A stretch of DNA of 64,000 nt from Apostichopus japonicus (taxonomy: Eukaryota > Echinodermata > Holothuroidea > Aspidochirotida > Stichopodidae): the NCBI RefSeq assembly GCF_037975245.1, contig NC_092582.1:24528077-24592076 (forward strand). The letters are read 5' to 3'. Shown in pieces: positions 61,688 to 64,000 of the stretch. Every line of letters begins with the position of its first letter. Position 1 is the stretch's first letter. Below the pieces are notes generated by a model. The model saw only the letters and a list, made by a program, of their open reading frames with translations, was not told the origin of the DNA and ran no database searches. The translations under genes and the position numbers were made by a program.

Positions 61688-63099
61688 AGGAGAGAACAGA
61701 TCATCATTATTTGATTCCAGAGTCCAGATAGTCAGCTCGCGCATACACAGCAACGAGGCTCAAAGTGATCGGTAAACACAGTAAATGGCCCTGGTTTTAT
61801 ATTTTTGTTTTTGCTTGGTGACACCAGTTTTCACTTTAATTATCTTAGTGAATGTGTCGGCTTGGGAAAGGGGCGTGACGAAGAGGAGGAAGTACCCCTC
61901 GCATGTAAAACTTCTACCTCATTACGGGTGCTGAGTTGCAAAATGATGTTTTACACGAGAAGAAAATGATCAAAATAATTCACTTTCTTTTCTACGCCTC
62001 TGCGTCGACATACAAATTCACCCTGCGTGTTCGTTTGCTTTTGAGTGTTGTGTATTTACGACATCGTGTTATTTTAAAGCATAATTTTGTACACTGTACA
62101 GATAACGCACGTTAGGACCAACAGTCTGAACTCAGTTAGGACCTAGATAGTCAGCATCCTCGGATAGGACGCTGGAGAGCCCCATTGAAATCGAAATGAC
62201 TCGATCAAATATCGAACGACTTTATTCTGTGAGTTCACTACATGGCGTGTAGAACTTCAGTTCATCATTCCCAATAATAATCAACACATAAATTTAATTT
62301 GGCAATGTTTTATCAACTTGATATTTCACATGCTATATTTATTCTAACAATAACCATCAATTTACCATAACCAATCTAATCGTGTACTGCTGTCAACTTA
62401 ATTGAGGGCGCAAGACATCGTCGGTGTAAGTGACCACCAGAGCGCGGGCAAATAAGTTTTACTTTCGAGGGCGCTCGACCATCTCATTCAGAAAAAAAGA
62501 GTGAACATTGAATGATATAACTGGATTCAATGCAGTTTTGTTCTTTTCTAATAAATCTGAACAATCTCTGCCTAGTTGGGAATGGTTTTCGTTTGTCCAT
62601 GTTTTCGTTCTGCAAGGGACGGCGGAAGAGTTTTAAATCCTGAGGAGTGTGTGTGTGGGGGGGGGGGGGGGGGCGGGGGGACGAACTTCAATGGGCAATG
62701 GGGTTAAAGACCACCAAGTTACATATAAACTTTCCGGCAAAACTATTTTCTGTGCATGCCGTACCACAAAGTACAGCATTGAATGTTCTGTTTTAACAAA
62801 AGATAACATGTTAATTTTAATTGTATTCATGTATTCAACAATATGGTACATCATAATTTTTAAAAAAGGGCATTTTTACACAGTTACAAATTTATAAGGG
62901 GTCATTTTTATTAGAAAAGATTCGTATTACAAAAAGGGGCACTTTTGCTGGGTACTTTAATTGTTATAAAATATCGTTAATATCCCCCCCCCCCCTCCCT
63001 CTCCACCATCCCCCACCAGACACAGACACATCACTTGCAAGATTATGTAAGTGCTCTGAATTTGTTCAATATTACTATATGGTTGTACAGAAGGGCTGT

Positions 63100-63290
63100 C
63101 GGCGATGTTAATGGCAGAACAAAGTTCACAATGATACTTGTTGCTGTCCCTATACAGTGTACAGAATCTTCAGTAAGGTTAATGTGCAACAATAATATGC
63201 TATGTAATCTAACTAATTAACAGGAACGGATAGCCAATCAGAGGCAAGCAGAGTAGATAACGTATCTGATTATGTATACATGTATATAAT
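63100..63290. repeat. Dispersed repeat pair, copy 2
   Basis: Partner of 60000-60200 in the same orientation, ending soon after GCCAATCAGAGGCAAGCAGA. Confidence 0.6.
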
Positions 63291-63305
63291 AAAATATCAA
63301 ACAAT

Positions 63306-63525
63306 CACCTTAATTCAATAGAAAGAGTATTATAATAGAGAAGCTTTATATCCACATATATAAAGCACTTTAAGCAAGTTAGGGTTAGGGTTAACCTAAC
63401 CAAGACATGAAGAATTGAACACCTTAATTCAATAGAACGAGTATGAGAATGGAGTATGTTTATATCCACATACATGTAAACCACTTAAACTAAGTTAGGG
63501 TTAGGGTTAACCTAACCAAGAACAT
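63306..63525. repeat. Tandem ~115-bp duplication carrying a head-to-head telomere-like motif
   Basis: Two units beginning ACCTTAATTCAATAGAA. Each ends with TTAGGGTTAGGGTTAACC and TAACC (63379-63401 and 63495-63517), that is, TTAGGG repeats meeting their reverse complement. The motif is identical in both units while the rest has diverged slightly. Confidence 0.93.
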
Positions 63526-64000
63526 TTAAAAGCTGTATCTTACACATATCAGTCATTGGTAATTATCAAAAAGGTGTTATTGTCTATGAATTTGCTATGA
63601 AACTTTTATATTTATATAATGTTCATTTATGTACATTACTTATAATTACATTCAACTATTCCATTCTAAACATTTCCCTCTTTGACACATTATCTATCTG
63701 AGCACATTCTAAGCCACTTGATACTCGTGATTGCCAACTGTATCGGATTATCTGTGACTTGATACACCCAATCAGACATGGGCGTACACAAGGGTCCCAC
63801 TTGCCCCTGGGAAAACAGAGCATTTTACAATAAAGCAAAAGTAACTCAAATTGATTGGCCCATGCACCCCCACTGGGGCTGAAATTAATGTCTCGATAAA
63901 TCATGAATATCAAAGAATACTTAATATATGAAAAGTGAAAATGTCTCAGCTCAAGTCGCAGGATTCCCAGCAAGGCTTAGCATACATTCCAGAGTAATTT
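63526..64000. other. Right edge of window
   Basis: CATGGGCGTACACAAGG at about 63778 resembles a hAT-type end but no partner lies within the window. The minus-strand frame at 63656-63973 has no family motif. Confidence 0.35.

Larger units (their letters stand above)
59736..63100. other. Intergenic region
   Basis: Contains a ~58-bp two-copy tandem repeat (61569-61687), G/C-runs at 60271, 62657 and 62983, GAGGGCGCTCG words at 61416 and 62467, and one copy of a dispersed repeat (60000-60200). No gene was seen. Confidence 0.5.

Overview
The window looks like nuclear DNA of an animal, most likely a marine invertebrate. The case is AT-rich sequence, consensus GT-AG introns, AATAAA poly(A) signals, non-LTR retrotransposon pieces with animal-type reverse transcriptase motifs, hAT-type DNA transposons with 8-bp target duplications, and several large satellites. 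Nothing is bacterial. A deuterostome such as an echinoderm is possible, but nothing in the sequence fixes the phylum. Coding density is very low: most open frames over 60 codons are satellite or chance frames.

Layout. 1-3.4 kb: a complete three-exon gene of the MIF/D-dopachrome tautomerase family (137 residues), with a dinucleotide array and a decayed LINE in intron 1 and a C-rich minisatellite in intron 2. 3.4-9.9 kb: non-coding, with a dispersed repeat, two possible exons on the + strand and a 21-22-bp minisatellite. 9.9-25.1 kb: a satellite block made of a 43-bp satellite in two diverged variants, split by a 4.8-kb DNA transposon with TA target duplication, then abruptly an 8-bp (TGTCTGNN) satellite of about 5 kb. 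25.1-29.5 kb: unknown sequence, a minus-strand LINE fragment with a YADD motif, and a 60-bp repeat.

29.5-43.7 kb: the 3' half of a second multi-exon gene on the + strand. Three coding exons keep one frame across two introns of more than 6 kb, followed by a 3'UTR exon and a poly(A) signal. I do not recognise its product, and its first exons were not found. Its introns carry a 21-bp minisatellite, an internal ancient duplication and a nested pair of hAT elements, the inner one with a perfect 8-bp target duplication.

43.7-64 kb: no secure gene. It holds a degenerate ~230-bp repeat, a 34-bp satellite of about 40 copies whose monomer contains a consensus 5' splice site, a 192-bp-arm inverted repeat, another hAT element with perfect 8-bp target duplication, a 30-bp perfect palindrome and a duplicated head-to-head telomere-like motif. 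A few weak candidate exons are listed at low confidence.

The two real genes show no sign of working together. The most notable points are a MIF-like protein that keeps the N-terminal proline but lacks the other active-site residues and has a C-terminal extension; a transposon carrying what looks like a host-type promoter and first exon; the splice-donor satellite; and strong over-representation of the CRE octamer TGACGTCA. I found no convincing new defence or enzymatic system.
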